From contig NZ_PIPS01000001.1 in assembly GCF_003987185.1 (NCBI RefSeq), positions 558,001-622,000 of the forward strand: 64,000 bases of DNA, given 5' to 3'. A program made the translations under genes and the position numbers. Numbering within the stretch: position 1 is the stretch's first letter; every line of letters begins with the position of its first letter. The DNA comes from Idiomarina aquatica (lineage in GTDB: Bacteria; Pseudomonadota; Gammaproteobacteria; Enterobacterales; Alteromonadaceae). The notes under the pieces are model-generated. The model was given only the letters and a program-made list of their open reading frames with translations. It searched no databases and was not told the origin of the DNA. This document shows positions 51,280 through 61,097 of the stretch, piece after piece.

Positions 51280-52194
51280 ATGGCACATTACAGAGCAAAA
51301 TCCACCTTAGAGCAGTGGCGGATTTTTCAGGCCGTAATCGACTGTGGCGGCTACGCTCACGCAGCCGAGCAACTCAATAAGAGTCAGTCTTCGTTAAACC
51401 ACGCCGTAGCCAAACTGCAACAAGTTCTTGGCGTACAACTGCTCGAGGTGAAGGGCCGTAAAGCGGTGCTCACCAGCGTCGGCGAGGTGATGTTGCGACG
51501 CTCCCGGCAGTTGACCCAGACCGCGCAGGAACTGGAGCAATTGGCACACAATCTGGAACAGGGCTGGGAGCCGGAAGTGAAACTGGCGCTGGAAATGGTG
51601 TTTGACCGCTCCACGCTGATCCCGGCGCTGCGCAAATTTCAGGATTTTAGCCGCGGTAGCCGGTTATCCATTGAAGACACCGTGTTAACCGGTACGCTGG
51701 AGCACATTCGGGAAAAATCGGCGGATGTGGTCATTACTCACCATGTCCCTAAGGGCTTTATTGGCGAGCCGATTGATGATTATGTCATGGATCTGGTCTG
51801 CGACCCCTCTCACCCCCTGGCGCAACTGGAACAACCGATCAAGCAGGAAGAGCTGAGTCAGCATCTACAAATCGTTATTCGCGATACTGCGGTTAATCCT
51901 CAGGAAGATGAGGGCTGGTTAAAAGCGGAACAGCGCTGGACCGTCAGTCATTTTGACGAAGCCTTGCGTTTGGTGCGTTCCGGACTCGGGTTTTGCTGGT
52001 TGCCGCCGTACATTGCCGAACGGGAAATGAAGAAAGGCGCATTGCGCAAGCTGGAACTGGAAGGCAGTACCTGCCGCAAAGGCAGTCTGTACCTGGTGTT
52101 GCCCAAGGGCGAACAAACCGGCCCCTGCGCGCGGCAATTGGCGGATCTTATCATGGGTAAGGAAATCGAAACCGCCAAAGCCGCCGCCGGCTAG
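51280..52194 (+). CDS. LysR-family transcriptional regulator
   Basis: A 304-residue LysR regulator. The N-terminal winged helix-turn-helix (FQAVIDCGGYAHAAEQLNKSQSSLNHAVAKLQ region) is followed by a ligand-binding domain (LALEMVFDRSTLIPALRKF; VVITHHVPKGF). I used ATG 51280 rather than TTG 51253. The gene is convergent with galU and 44 bases after cmoB, with no obvious divergent target next to it, so its regulon is unknown. Confidence 0.88.
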   Translation: MAHYRAKSTLEQWRIFQAVIDCGGYAHAAEQLNKSQSSLNHAVAKLQQVLGVQLLEVKGRKAVLTSVGEVMLRRSRQLTQTAQELEQLAHNLEQGWEPEVKLALEMVFDRSTLIPALRKFQDFSRGSRLSIEDTVLTGTLEHIREKSADVVITHHVPKGFIGEPIDDYVMDLVCDPSHPLAQLEQPIKQEELSQHLQIVIRDTAVNPQEDEGWLKAEQRWTVSHFDEALRLVRSGLGFCWLPPYIAEREMKKGALRKLELEGSTCRKGSLYLVLPKGEQTGPCARQLADLIMGKEIETAKAAAG

Positions 52195-52197
52195 TCG

Positions 52198-52216
52198 GTC
52201 GCGCCTTTGGCGCGAC
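52198..52216. repeat. Short palindrome between LysR gene and galU
   Basis: Arms GTCGCGCC and GGCGCGAC around TTT, between two convergent stops. Related to the palindromes at 17696, 34995 and 36669; it probably ends or protects the converging messages. Confidence 0.65.
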
Positions 52217-52232
52217 GACAAGAACTAAGCTG

Positions 52233-53126
52233 TCAGACCGTTTTAAGGTAAGCTTTCATGTCAGCCGCAAGCTGCGGATGGCGTAAAGCGTGCTCAACAA
52301 ACGCTTTCGCGTAGCCGAGCTTATTACCACAATCATGGCTGCGACCCTTCATGTAGTAAGCATTAACCGGTTTGTCTTCCAGCAACATCGCCATCGCATC
52401 GGTCAACTGAATTTCGTTACCCGCGCCGACCGGCGTCTTCTTCAGCAGCGGCCACAATTCTTTCGGGAACACATATCGCCCAACCACCGCCAAATCCGAG
52501 GGTGCTTCTTCAACGCCCGGCTTCTCGACCAGTTGTTTGATCGGTGCCTGTTCGCCCGGCTTTAAGTCCGCGCCGTTAATGTCGGCGATACCATAGCTGC
52601 TGACACTTTCCCGTGGCACTTTTTCCACCATAACCTGCGCGGCACCCGACGCTTCGAAGTTACGCTTCATTTCCGCCAGGTTGTCGCGTTTTAAATTACA
52701 GCTGGCTTCGTCAACCAATACGTCCGGTAACACCACCGCAAACGGTTCATCTCCAATCAATGGACGTGCGCACAGTACCGCATGACCAAGGCCCTTCGCT
52801 TCGCCCTGACGAACGTGCATGATGGTGGTGCCCTTAGGACAAATCGCCTGAACTTCTTCCAGTAACTGACGTTTTACCCGCCGCTCGAGCGTGGTTTCCA
52901 GTTCGAAACTGGTGTCAAAATGGTTCTCGATGGAGTTTTTACTGGAATGGGTTACCAAAATCACGTCGGTTAAACCGGCGTCGGCGCATTCTTCCACGAT
53001 AAACTGAATCAAAGGTCTGTCAACTAACGGCAGCATCTCCTTTGGAATAGCCTTCGTTGCGGGCAGCATCCGTGTTCCAAGCCCCGCAACCGGGATAACG
53101 ACTTTCTTGACCTGCTGTTTTTCCAT
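52233..53126 (-). CDS. galU: UTP-glucose-1-phosphate uridylyltransferase
   Basis: A 297-residue nucleotidyltransferase making UDP-glucose for surface polysaccharides. Signature [24 protein letters not shown] (key part [13 protein letters not shown]), later [20 protein letters not shown] and the [13 protein letters not shown] ending. E. coli also has galU next to rssB. Confidence 0.95.
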   Translation of the reverse strand: MEKQQVKKVVIPVAGLGTRMLPATKAIPKEMLPLVDRPLIQFIVEECADAGLTDVILVTHSSKNSIENHFDTSFELETTLERRVKRQLLEEVQAICPKGTTIMHVRQGEAKGLGHAVLCARPLIGDEPFAVVLPDVLVDEASCNLKRDNLAEMKRNFEASGAAQVMVEKVPRESVSSYGIADINGADLKPGEQAPIKQLVEKPGVEEAPSDLAVVGRYVFPKELWPLLKKTPVGAGNEIQLTDAMAMLLEDKPVNAYYMKGRSHDCGNKLGYAKAFVEHALRHPQLAADMKAYLKTV

Positions 53127-53250
53127 GTTCTTTACCTGTATTTAAAATTCTAGAATTCGGCACGTTTATACCGCAAATAACTGTTATAATGCAAATCCGT
53201 TTAGACTATATACGTTGAATCTAAAGGCAATCAGGCGAAAGCAGGTCATC

Positions 53251-53565
53251 ATGGCGTTTTATTTTTCTACTAAAAAAATCCCCCAGCTCAGCGGTTATTC
53301 CTTTGTCGAACGGGCGGCCATTATGGCGGCCGCGCAGGAAGCCATGCCGGTACCACGGCGGTTGATTTGTAATCTGGCCAAATTGGTTCCAATCTGTGTG
53401 GTGTTTTATGCCATTGTTGATGTGCCTGGCTGGTGGAAGCTACCGGCGTTACTCGCGGCGGGTATTGGTTATCCCCTCTTTACCCAGCCGATCAATATTA
53501 ATATGAGCCTGCCCTACATCGATAAAGCTATTCGTCAGTTTGAGGCGTCTCGAGCTGAATCATAA
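53251..53565 (+). CDS. Small membrane protein (DUF6170-like)
   Basis: A 104-residue protein starting MAFYFSTKKIPQLSGYS, with two hydrophobic segments (CNLAKLVPICVVFYAIVDV and LPALLAAGIGYPLF). Similar small proteins occur next to galU in Alteromonadales and have no known function. ATG 53251 has GCAGG 7 bases upstream. It overlaps the 3' end of the convergent rssB-like gene by 38 bases. A -10-like TATAAT (53185-53190) lies upstream. Confidence 0.7.
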   Translation: MAFYFSTKKIPQLSGYSFVERAAIMAAAQEAMPVPRRLICNLAKLVPICVVFYAIVDVPGWWKLPALLAAGIGYPLFTQPININMSLPYIDKAIRQFEASRAES

Positions 53566-54523
53566 CCTCTGCCCCCTGCGGTAGCCGAGCGTGTATTTTT
53601 TGCCGCTCGGTGAGCTGGCTGCAGTGAAAGTTAGCATGCTGCCAAATGCCCAACGCCAGATCCGGACGGGCCTGCGGCTCGGAATGAATGCGATCGCCGG
53701 CCTGCGCCCACTGCCACTGACCGGAATGGGTATTTAACACGCCCACCCAGACATCAAACGCCGTGCGAATGCGCGAATGGCACAGCTCGGTGTTCAAATG
53801 CTGTAATAACTTTTCCGGGTGCAATAAGGTATCGTCATGACCGGACAAGTGTTGACGTAACAAAGGGTCCAACAAGGTTTTAAAAACCAGTAACGGGATC
53901 AGCGCCTGATCCGTGGCATTTTGCGGACTCGCCATCAACACCAGAACATTACCGTCGGTCAATGGCCGAAAATCGATCCAGGCGTTAGGCTCCTGCGACT
54001 GCAGGGTAAAATCGAGCCGATAGCCGCCAATTTGCAATGGCCCGGACGGCAGCAGCTCGTTGGTCAGCCGTTTAACCAACGCATCATCCTGATACAACAC
54101 TTCGATGTGGTCATCCAGCTCCCAACGATCGTGCAGATAGGTTTCCTCCAACTGATAGCGCTTCAGGCAGTGTTGAATGGACTGATTTAAAATGGCCAGG
54201 CTGTCCAGCGGCTTCACCAGATAGTCCCAGGCTCCGAGGCGCACCGCATCACGAATGTCGTTCATCGACTCGCTGGCGGAAACCACAATAATGGGCAGAT
54301 CGGCAGCGCTGCTTAACAGGTTTTCAATGACCTGCAAGCCGCTGACGTCGGGTAAATGTAAATCACAGAGGATAATATCGGGCAGCCGTCGGCGGCACAG
54401 AGCGATGCCTTCTTCGCCACGTGTCGCACACTGCACATCGTAATCTAATTGTTTTAGGTAGGTGCTGACGAGGCCCTGAAATACGACATCGTCTTCGATG
54501 ACCAACACCTTTGCTTGCGACAT
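53528..54523 (-). CDS. rssB: RssB-like response regulator with degenerate PP2C-type domain
   Basis: A 331-residue response regulator: receiver domain with acidic pair Asp11/Asp12, phospho-acceptor Asp54 (ILCDLHLPD) and Lys104 (YLVKPLD), a helical linker, and a C-terminal domain from about 150 like PP2C/SpoIIE but without the metal-binding Asp-Gly and GHG motifs, as in RssB. RssB is the adaptor that delivers sigma S to ClpXP. The neighbourhood with galU matches E. coli. The start region is covered by an inverted repeat (54521-54588). Orthology is likely, not proven. Confidence 0.72.
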   Translation of the reverse strand: MSQAKVLVIEDDVVFQGLVSTYLKQLDYDVQCATRGEEGIALCRRRLPDIILCDLHLPDVSGLQVIENLLSSAADLPIIVVSASESMNDIRDAVRLGAWDYLVKPLDSLAILNQSIQHCLKRYQLEETYLHDRWELDDHIEVLYQDDALVKRLTNELLPSGPLQIGGYRLDFTLQSQEPNAWIDFRPLTDGNVLVLMASPQNATDQALIPLLVFKTLLDPLLRQHLSGHDDTLLHPEKLLQHLNTELCHSRIRTAFDVWVGVLNTHSGQWQWAQAGDRIHSEPQARPDLALGIWQHANFHCSQLTERQKIHARLPQGAEVMIQLETPQTDE

Positions 54524-54588
54524 TGACCGTTCACCTCATATCCGTAACCGCTCCTTAAGCATTGTTCAGGATGAGTGAACCGTCAATG
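54521..54588 (-). promoter_or_regulatory. Inverted repeat covering the start codon of the rssB-like gene
   Basis: On the - strand CATTGACGGTTCAC (54588-54575) is complementary to GTGAACGGTCAATG (54534-54521) at 13 of 14 positions. The second arm contains the ATG (54523) and part of the GAGGTGA ribosome site. Loop is 40 bases and holds an AAGGAG and a two-codon ATG-AGG-TGA. Confidence 0.5.
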
Positions 54589-54599
54589 TCACGAAATGA

Positions 54600-55367
54600 T
54601 TAAAATTCTTCGAATTCTTCGAAATCGTCGAACGATTCGTTACCTTCGTCTTCTTCTGGTGGTGGGTTACCGTCGTACACCTGATAGCGCCAGTTTTGAA
54701 AATAGGCTTCTTTTACAAAGGTATAGGAGTCCAGTGAGTTCTCCAGCATTTGCTCCTGCTTACTCAAACTCAACCGCGCACGCAGACCTTTTACGGTGTA
54801 ACGGGGGATATCCCAGTCCGTATCAATTTCGGTATACGGGAAGTAATTACCGTCTACCCAGTCGGTACCACGGTCGATCAGAACCGTCGGCCCCGCGATC
54901 GGCAGCATCAGGTAAGGACCATCGGGCACGCCCCACACCGCCAGCGTTTGCCCGAGCGACTCTTCGCGTTTGGTCAAGCCCATCTCAGTGGCCGGATCAA
55001 GCAGACCCAGCAGACCAATGGTGGTGTTAAAGAAAAACCGCCCGGCGCTTACCGCCGCATCGGTCGGCTTACCCTGTAGCAGGTTATTGGCCATTGACCA
55101 GGGTTCCTGCAGGTTCTCAAACATATTGTGCAACGAGGTGCGGATGGGTTCAGGGACTTTTTTATAAACTTCTGCCGCCGGTTTAATGACCGCTTCATCA
55201 ACTTCCTGGTTGAAATCCCACATCACCCGGTTAACGTCCTCAAACGGGTCACGTTTGTCGGCGTAGGGATCGTCCGGCGTTGATGAGCAACCGCTCAACA
55301 CCACCATCGCCAATACCGCGGTGAGTGCTTTTAACCAGCCGCTCGTTTGCAAATACGTCTTCTGCAT
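54600..55367 (-). CDS. mlaA: Phospholipid-binding outer membrane lipoprotein MlaA (VacJ)
   Basis: A 255-residue lipoprotein; lipobox LSGC gives Cys27. Conserved blocks are DPFEDVNRVMWDFN, FFFNTTIGLLGLLDPATEMGL, and LGQTLAVWGVPDGPYLMLPIAGPTVLID (key part WGVPDGPYLMLP). MlaA removes misplaced phospholipids from the outer leaflet. The C-terminal 30 residues are strongly acidic (EEDEGNESFDDFEEFEEF), an extension beyond the usual fold. It lies 36 bases after ccmI, so may be read with the ccm operon. Confidence 0.94.
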   Translation of the reverse strand: MQKTYLQTSGWLKALTAVLAMVVLSGCSSTPDDPYADKRDPFEDVNRVMWDFNQEVDEAVIKPAAEVYKKVPEPIRTSLHNMFENLQEPWSMANNLLQGKPTDAAVSAGRFFFNTTIGLLGLLDPATEMGLTKREESLGQTLAVWGVPDGPYLMLPIAGPTVLIDRGTDWVDGNYFPYTEIDTDWDIPRYTVKGLRARLSLSKQEQMLENSLDSYTFVKEAYFQNWRYQVYDGNPPPEEDEGNESFDDFEEFEEF

Positions 55368-55403
55368 GTGTTCTTTTGTTTCCCTTGTTGAATGAAGCCT
55401 GTA

Positions 55404-56621
55404 TTACTTTTCCTGCACGGTCTGCTCGGACAGTTGCAGAGTAACCGTGGCGGACTCTTTAGCCTTAATAACCTTAGCTTCGGCATTCAGATCACCGGCG
55501 GCGGCATCGATTTTATCATCCGCCGATACCCGTGCCTGTACCTTCCACTGTGACAGCGAGCTCATGCGGTAGTCCGGCAACATCGAATCGCGGTTACTGA
55601 GGGTTACCGTAACCGGCAGCGAACTGGCCGGTACCCGTTTTACCGCTGCCGGCATTGGTGCGCCGTCAGCCGCGGTCACGTAAACAAACAAGGTTGCCCC
55701 TGCCGGGATCTGATCGCGCAGCGATTCACTGACCTCTACCGTTACCGTTAACTGCTGAGCGTCCTGCTGCATGCGCTGTTCGGCATCGGCAATGGCCTGT
55801 TCCACCGCCGAGCGGCGCGCAGCACCGTCCGGTGTTAACTGCAGCAACTGCTGCCAGGCATTAATGGCCTGCTGATAATTGCCATTTTCGAACGCGACAA
55901 AACCGCTGAGTGACAAGGCGTCGATATTCGACGGCTCTAGCCTTAACACCCGTGCCAGTAACTGTGCCGCTTTCTGATTCGCGTCAGCGCCGCCGTTCTG
56001 GAGCAGAAAACGGGCGTAGCTGATCAACGTGCCAACCCGATCCGGATCGAGCTTGAGTGAGCGTTCGAAGGCATTGTTGGCCTGATCGAACTGTTGCAAA
56101 TCGGTCATTAGCCCGGCGTAAATCCACCAGGCAATGGGGTCATCGCCCTGGCGTTGGAGTTTCTGTCGCAGTCCCAGCGCAAATGTCGACAACGTCTCTG
56201 CGTCAACCTGCTGTTGTTCCTGCAGTACGGTTTTGCCCAACTCGGGTAATTGTTGCAACGCCTGATCTGCCTGACGCTGCAATGACCAGCTACCAAACCC
56301 GGCATAAAAACCCACTGAAATGACCACCAACAGCAACATCGGTAACCAGGGCTTGGCCGGTAACCAGCGTACTTCGTCTTCGATGTTACGGCTGTCGGTG
56401 ACGTAGGTCTTATCGAGTTCGACTTTGGCCTGTTGATACTCTTCAGCGCTCAGTCGACCGTTGTCGTTATCGTCTTCCAGTTCGCGCAGACGTTGTTGAT
56501 ACCATTGCTGATTTTCGGCATCGCGGCGGATATCCTGCTTGCGCTGAAACAGCCGCGCCAATAACACCACGATGACGGCTAAAATCACTAACGCCGCCAG
56601 AGTCAGCACTAACTTAATCAT
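55404..56621 (-). CDS. ccmI: Cytochrome c biogenesis protein CcmI (TPR)
   Basis: A 405-residue protein with two N-terminal membrane helices (residues 3-22 and near 93-112), a basic cytoplasmic loop, and periplasmic TPR repeats (DPIAWWIYAGLMTDLQQFDQANNAF region; LSGFVAFENGNYQQAINAWQQLL region), ending in an Ig-like domain (VEVSESLRDQIPAGATLFVYVTA region). It holds apocytochrome for haem ligation. Overlaps ccmH by 8 bases. Confidence 0.92.
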   Translation of the reverse strand: MIKLVLTLAALVILAVIVVLLARLFQRKQDIRRDAENQQWYQQRLRELEDDNDNGRLSAEEYQQAKVELDKTYVTDSRNIEDEVRWLPAKPWLPMLLLVVISVGFYAGFGSWSLQRQADQALQQLPELGKTVLQEQQQVDAETLSTFALGLRQKLQRQGDDPIAWWIYAGLMTDLQQFDQANNAFERSLKLDPDRVGTLISYARFLLQNGGADANQKAAQLLARVLRLEPSNIDALSLSGFVAFENGNYQQAINAWQQLLQLTPDGAARRSAVEQAIADAEQRMQQDAQQLTVTVEVSESLRDQIPAGATLFVYVTAADGAPMPAAVKRVPASSLPVTVTLSNRDSMLPDYRMSSLSQWKVQARVSADDKIDAAAGDLNAEAKVIKAKESATVTLQLSEQTVQEK

Positions 56622-57084
56622 GCTTTGACCTCTCTTTTAACTGCGCCAGTTCACGTTGTTCTTCGTCACTCAGCGCAACCGGCTGACTGCGTTTACGGGA
56701 CAACCGCAGTGCAATGATGATACCGGCCAGAGCGATCACCAGCGGCGCCAGCCAGAGCACCGCAGTGAAGGCGTTAAACGGCGGTTTATAGTGGGCAAAA
56801 TTACCGTAACGCGCCACCATATAGTCGATCACCTGCTGTTTTGACTGACCTGCCATCACCATCTGATAAGCCCGCTCGCGCATATCTTCCGCCAGCGGCG
56901 CGTTAGAATCGGCAATGTTCTGATTCTGACACTTAGGGCAGCGCAGTTCCTTAATCAAGGCTTCGTAGGTGCGCCGTTGCTGTTCGTTGTCGAACTCGTG
57001 CCCGTCGTAGGTCACCTGCTGCGCCAGCAATGCGGCACTGAAGCTCAGCAATAATGCACCCATACACAGTAACCAGCGGTTCAT
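56614..57084 (-). CDS. ccmH: Cytochrome c maturation protein CcmH
   Basis: A 156-residue periplasmic thiol oxidoreductase with a signal peptide, the LRCPKC motif (Cys49, Cys52) followed by QNQNIADSNAPLAEDMR, and a C-terminal membrane helix near 103-127. Reduces apocytochrome thiols before haem attachment. Short form; the TPR part is the separate CcmI. 4-base overlap with ccmG. Confidence 0.95.
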   Translation of the reverse strand: MNRWLLCMGALLLSFSAALLAQQVTYDGHEFDNEQQRRTYEALIKELRCPKCQNQNIADSNAPLAEDMRERAYQMVMAGQSKQQVIDYMVARYGNFAHYKPPFNAFTAVLWLAPLVIALAGIIIALRLSRKRSQPVALSDEEQRELAQLKERSKHD

Positions 57085-57644
57085 TGCGCAGCCTCCTGTT
57101 GCAGTTGCTGATAAATCTGCTGCAGTTTGTTGTTCCAGTTGCGTTCGTTGACGTCACCAACATGGCGGTAACGAATGGTGCCGTTGGCGTCGATAAAGTA
57201 GGTTTCCGGCGCACCATAGACACCAAATTCAAAGGCGACGTTGCCTTCCGGATCGTACAAATTAACGGTGTAAGGGTCACCCAGGGTGTTCAGCCAGTCG
57301 ATGGCTTTGGCCCGTGAATCGTCTTTGTAATTCAGTCCGACAATCGGAATCCCCTGCGCCGACAATTGGTTTAAAAACTCGTGTTCAGCACGGCAGGTCG
57401 GACACCAGGTTGCCCAGACGTTCATCAGCAATGGTCCCTGTTTGAGCACCTCTTCGCTGTACACCTTGTCGGTATTGAACAGGTCAACGGCCTCAAATTT
57501 GGGTACCGGCTGATCAATCAGCACCGATTCCAGTCGGGTTGGGTCGCTGCCTAAGCCTTTTAACAGAAAGACCACTAGCCCGGCGAACACCACCAATGGC
57601 GCAAACAACACCCACCAGCGGCGTTTGTTTTGTGTTTCGCTCAT
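57081..57644 (-). CDS. ccmG: Thiol:disulphide interchange protein CcmG (DsbE)
   Basis: A 187-residue membrane-anchored thioredoxin. The membrane helix is at 11-29 and the active site is WCPTC (Cys81, Cys84) in VWATWCPTCRAEHEF. It passes reductant to CcmH. 4-base overlap with ccmF. Confidence 0.96.
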   Translation of the reverse strand: MSETQNKRRWWVLFAPLVVFAGLVVFLLKGLGSDPTRLESVLIDQPVPKFEAVDLFNTDKVYSEEVLKQGPLLMNVWATWCPTCRAEHEFLNQLSAQGIPIVGLNYKDDSRAKAIDWLNTLGDPYTVNLYDPEGNVAFEFGVYGAPETYFIDANGTIRYRHVGDVNERNWNNKLQQIYQQLQQEAAQ

Positions 57645-59629
57645 GCTTGTTGCTCCTTAGCCGTTGACGCGTCCGCTTTCACTTTGCGTGAACGGTAGCG
57701 TTTATCAGCCATCGCAAACACACCGCCAATCGCCATGATGATGGCACCCAGCCAGATCCAGCGCACAAAAGGTTTTACGTAAAAACGTACCGCCCAGGGC
57801 TGATCGGCATCGGCAACATCGTCCAATGGCTCACCCATGGCAATGTAAAGATCGCGCAGCAGGCTGGCATCCAGACCGACTTCGGTCATGCTCATCCGCT
57901 GTACGGTATAAAAACGTTTCTCACTGACGACCTCTGTCACCAGCTCGCCGTCCTGATGCAACTGGAACACGCCCTGATCGGCCTGGTAATTCGGCCCTTC
58001 AAAATGGGTCAATTCTTTAAAGGTCAGATCGTAACCACTCACTTGCACCGTTTGTCCCGGTGCAATGGCGACGTCGCGCTCGGTTTCGTAATGAGATACC
58101 AGCGCCACGCCAATCAGCATCACCGCGAAACCAAGGTGACCTAAGACCATGCCCCAGTGACTGCCGGGAATGCGGGTGATACCGGCCAGCCCCTGTTTAC
58201 GTTGTTTGAGCGTCTGTTGCACCTCAGTGAAGGTCGTGAGCGCGACCCAGAACGCCAAAAACAGGCCGATCGCCGCCCACAGCGGCAATTCGTCCGCCCA
58301 AATTTGCGGCAGCACCAAGGTCAGCGCCAAGGCCAAGACAAGACATAAACCCAGTGGTTTCAGCAGCGGTTGCAACGGCTGCCGGCGCCAGCGCATCAGC
58401 GGACCGACGCCCAACAGCAGCGCGAAAGGCACCACCAGATAGCTGTAGAGTTCGTTAAAGAAGGGTTCACCGATGGAAATACTGCCCATCCCCAGCTCTT
58501 TGTGCACCAACGGCAGCAACGTACCGAGCAACACCACCACCATGGCCGCCATCAGCAACACGTTGTTGCCCAGCAGCATCACTTCGCGGGAATTAACGTC
58601 GTAGCGGCTGTAACCCTGCATTTGTGCTGCGCGCATACCGTACAGCGCCAGTGAGCCGCCGATGACCACCGCCAGCAACACCAGAATAAACAAGCCACGG
58701 GTTGGATCTGAGGCGAACGCGTGTACCGACACCAGTACGCCGGAACGAACCAGGAAGGTACCCAGTAGGCTTAAACTGAACGCAGCAATCGCCAGTAACA
58801 CGGTCCAGGATTTAAAACTACCCCGTTTTTCGGTAACCGCCAGTGAATGCAGCAGTGCGGTGCCGACCAGCCAGGGCATAAAGGACGCGTTTTCGACCGG
58901 ATCCCAGAACCACCAGCCACCCCAGCCCAGTTCGTAATAGGCCCACCAACTGCCGATGGCAATACCCAGGGTGAGGAAAATCCAGGCGGCCAACGTCCAC
59001 GGCCGCGACCAGCGCGCCCAGGCCGCATCCAGCTTACCGGAGATAAGTGCGGCAATAGCAAAAGCAAAGGCCACCGAGAAGCCGACATAGCCCATGTACA
59101 GCAACGGCGGATGAATGATCATGCCGGGGTCCTGCAACAAGGGATTCAGGTCGCGGCCATCCACCGGGATCATCGGCAGACTGCGATCAAACGGGTTAGA
59201 CACCGTCAGCATAAACAGATAAAAGCCGATGCTGATAAGCCCTAAAATGCCCAGCACCCGCGCCACCATCGGCAACGGCATTGAGCGGGACAGCAGCGCC
59301 ACTGCGGCGATCCAGCCCGACTGCATCAACATCCACAATAAAAACGAGCCTTCGTGCGAGCCCCATACGGCGGTTACCCGGTAATGCACCGGTAACGCGG
59401 TATTGGAGTTATTGGCCACGTAGGCAATTGAAAAGTCGTTTAACACAAAGGCGGCGACCAACAGCGCAAAAGCGATGGCGGTAAATAAAAACTGCCCTAT
59501 CGCCAGCGGTCGCGCGTAACTCATCACGCCACCGTGGCTGCGCCAGGCACCGTACAGGGCGTAACCGGCCAACAAGACCGAAAACGCCAGCGCGATGGCG
59601 ATGCTCAGATGTCCCGCTTCGGCAATCAT
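57641..59629 (-). CDS. ccmF: Haem lyase subunit CcmF
   Basis: A 662-residue polytopic membrane protein with about 15 helices. The WWD haem-handling segment [18 protein letters not shown] begins near 237 and conserved His occur in [10 protein letters not shown] (92) and [10 protein letters not shown] (173). Forms the haem lyase with CcmH and CcmI. 4-base overlaps both sides. Confidence 0.97.
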   Translation of the reverse strand: MIAEAGHLSIAIALAFSVLLAGYALYGAWRSHGGVMSYARPLAIGQFLFTAIAFALLVAAFVLNDFSIAYVANNSNTALPVHYRVTAVWGSHEGSFLLWMLMQSGWIAAVALLSRSMPLPMVARVLGILGLISIGFYLFMLTVSNPFDRSLPMIPVDGRDLNPLLQDPGMIIHPPLLYMGYVGFSVAFAFAIAALISGKLDAAWARWSRPWTLAAWIFLTLGIAIGSWWAYYELGWGGWWFWDPVENASFMPWLVGTALLHSLAVTEKRGSFKSWTVLLAIAAFSLSLLGTFLVRSGVLVSVHAFASDPTRGLFILVLLAVVIGGSLALYGMRAAQMQGYSRYDVNSREVMLLGNNVLLMAAMVVVLLGTLLPLVHKELGMGSISIGEPFFNELYSYLVVPFALLLGVGPLMRWRRQPLQPLLKPLGLCLVLALALTLVLPQIWADELPLWAAIGLFLAFWVALTTFTEVQQTLKQRKQGLAGITRIPGSHWGMVLGHLGFAVMLIGVALVSHYETERDVAIAPGQTVQVSGYDLTFKELTHFEGPNYQADQGVFQLHQDGELVTEVVSEKRFYTVQRMSMTEVGLDASLLRDLYIAMGEPLDDVADADQPWAVRFYVKPFVRWIWLGAIIMAIGGVFAMADKRYRSRKVKADASTAKEQQA

Positions 59630-60126
59630 TGCGACTCTCCGTCTGAGGTCTGTTTAAAGGCGTCCGGTGCATTCGGGTTAACGTGCTTGATGCCTTTCAT
59701 TTTTTCAGCCAGTTCCGGCGGCATGTATTCTTCGTCGTGCTTAGCCAGCACTTCGCTGGCACGCAGTACCCGCGGTTCAATCAGTTCGCCCTGGGCAACA
59801 ATGCCCTGCCCTTCGCGGAACAGATCCGGCAGGATGCCCTGATAAAGCACGGTGATTTCGGGGCCGGTATCAGTGATGTTAAAACGCACTTCGAGGGTGT
59901 CACGGTTGCGTTTAACCGAGCCTTCTACCACCATGCCGCCAACGCGCATGCGCTGGCCAACGGTCGGTGGTTGTTTGCCTTCCTCGACTTCGACGAAATC
60001 GGACGGCGTGTAAAATAAGTTAATGCTCTGGCTCATGGCAAACAGCATCAGCCCGATGGCCACAGATACCCCGACCACCAACAGCATCACCCAGGTTAAG
60101 CGTTTTTTTCTGCGTGGGTTCATCAT
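59626..60126 (-). CDS. ccmE: Haem chaperone CcmE
   Basis: A 166-residue protein with one N-terminal membrane helix (13-33) and a periplasmic OB-fold; His130 in [12 protein letters not shown] is the covalent haem-binding residue, with Tyr134 next to it. 4-base overlap with ccmD and ccmF. Confidence 0.97.
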   Translation of the reverse strand: MMNPRRKKRLTWVMLLVVGVSVAIGLMLFAMSQSINLFYTPSDFVEVEEGKQPPTVGQRMRVGGMVVEGSVKRNRDTLEVRFNITDTGPEITVLYQGILPDLFREGQGIVAQGELIEPRVLRASEVLAKHDEEYMPPELAEKMKGIKHVNPNAPDAFKQTSDGESQ

Positions 60127-60347
60127 CGCTTCGACTCCTCAACCGGCGACGATTGCCGTTGCTGACGTTTGGACAAACGCTGCCTGCGACGCTGCAATGT
60201 TCTGCTTTGTCGTTGCAGGCGGCGACGTCCGATCAGCGCATCCAGTGCGACACCGGCAATCACCAAAAAGGTCAGAAAGAACGACAACCAGACGTAAAAG
60301 CCATAGCCGCCCATCTGTACAAATTCCTGAAAACTGTCAAAAGCCAT
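60123..60347 (-). CDS. ccmD: Haem exporter subunit CcmD
   Basis: A 74-residue membrane protein with one helix ([24 protein letters not shown], near 14-37) and a very Arg/Gln-rich cytoplasmic tail. Stabilises CcmABC-CcmE and helps release holo-CcmE. Position between ccmC and ccmE and the [15 protein letters not shown] start support it. Confidence 0.92.
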   Translation of the reverse strand: MAFDSFQEFVQMGGYGFYVWLSFFLTFLVIAGVALDALIGRRRLQRQSRTLQRRRQRLSKRQQRQSSPVEESKR

Positions 60348-61096
60348 TAGTGTGACTCCTCCGCCGTGCCCAGTACGCGCTGCGCCCAGGGCCGGTGTAA
60401 CTCATGGCGTAATAATTCGTTTTTAAAGCGCATCATCACCAGGCTGATGGTCAGCAGCATGAAGCCGAGCAGACTGATGAGCAACGGCCAGAGCATGCTG
60501 GTCGCTATCGACGGCCGCTCAAATTTAGTAATGGTCGCGCCCTGATGCAGGGTGTTCCACCACTCGACGGAATAATGAATGATGGGCAGGTTGACGACCC
60601 CGACGATGGCCAGAATGGCTGCCGCTTTCGCACCGGTGCGCTGGTCATCAAAGGCGTAATACAACGCCATTACACCGACGTACAGGAACAACAGGATCAG
60701 CTCCGACGTGAGCCGCGCGTCCCATACCCACCAGGTGCCCCACATCGGCTTGCCCCAGATGGCGCCGGTAAACAGGGCAATGGCGGTCATCGCGGCACCG
60801 ACCGGCGCAATGGCGGGAATCGACCATTCTGCGGTTTTGATCTGCCAGACCAGAGCAATCACCCCCATCACGGCCATGCCAAAGTAGGCTCCCATGGAGA
60901 AAATCGCTGACGGCACATGAATGTAGATAATGCGGTAACTGTCACCCTGCTGATAATCCGACGGTGCGAACGCCAGCCCCCAGACCATACCGACCAGCAG
61001 TGACACCGCGGTTAACGCCGCGAACCAAGGCAGCAGTTTGTCGACCAAACGATAAGTTGCTTCAGGTTTTGCGTAAGGGTGTAACCATCGCCACAT
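60347..61096 (-). CDS. ccmC: Haem exporter subunit CcmC
   Basis: A 249-residue membrane protein with six helices. The WWD-type segment MWGTWWVWDARLTSELILLF lies near 119-138 and the flanking His are His60 (YIHVPSAI) and one in PIIHYSVEWWN. It loads haem onto CcmE. The stop shares a base with the ccmD start. Confidence 0.97.
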   Translation of the reverse strand: MWRWLHPYAKPEATYRLVDKLLPWFAALTAVSLLVGMVWGLAFAPSDYQQGDSYRIIYIHVPSAIFSMGAYFGMAVMGVIALVWQIKTAEWSIPAIAPVGAAMTAIALFTGAIWGKPMWGTWWVWDARLTSELILLFLYVGVMALYYAFDDQRTGAKAAAILAIVGVVNLPIIHYSVEWWNTLHQGATITKFERPSIATSMLWPLLISLLGFMLLTISLVMMRFKNELLRHELHRPWAQRVLGTAEESH

Positions 61097-61097
61097 A

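Noticed and set aside
53142..53160. AATTCTAGAATT palindrome upstream of galU as an operator
   Set aside because: A single 12-base AT-rich palindrome with no second site; too weak to assign.
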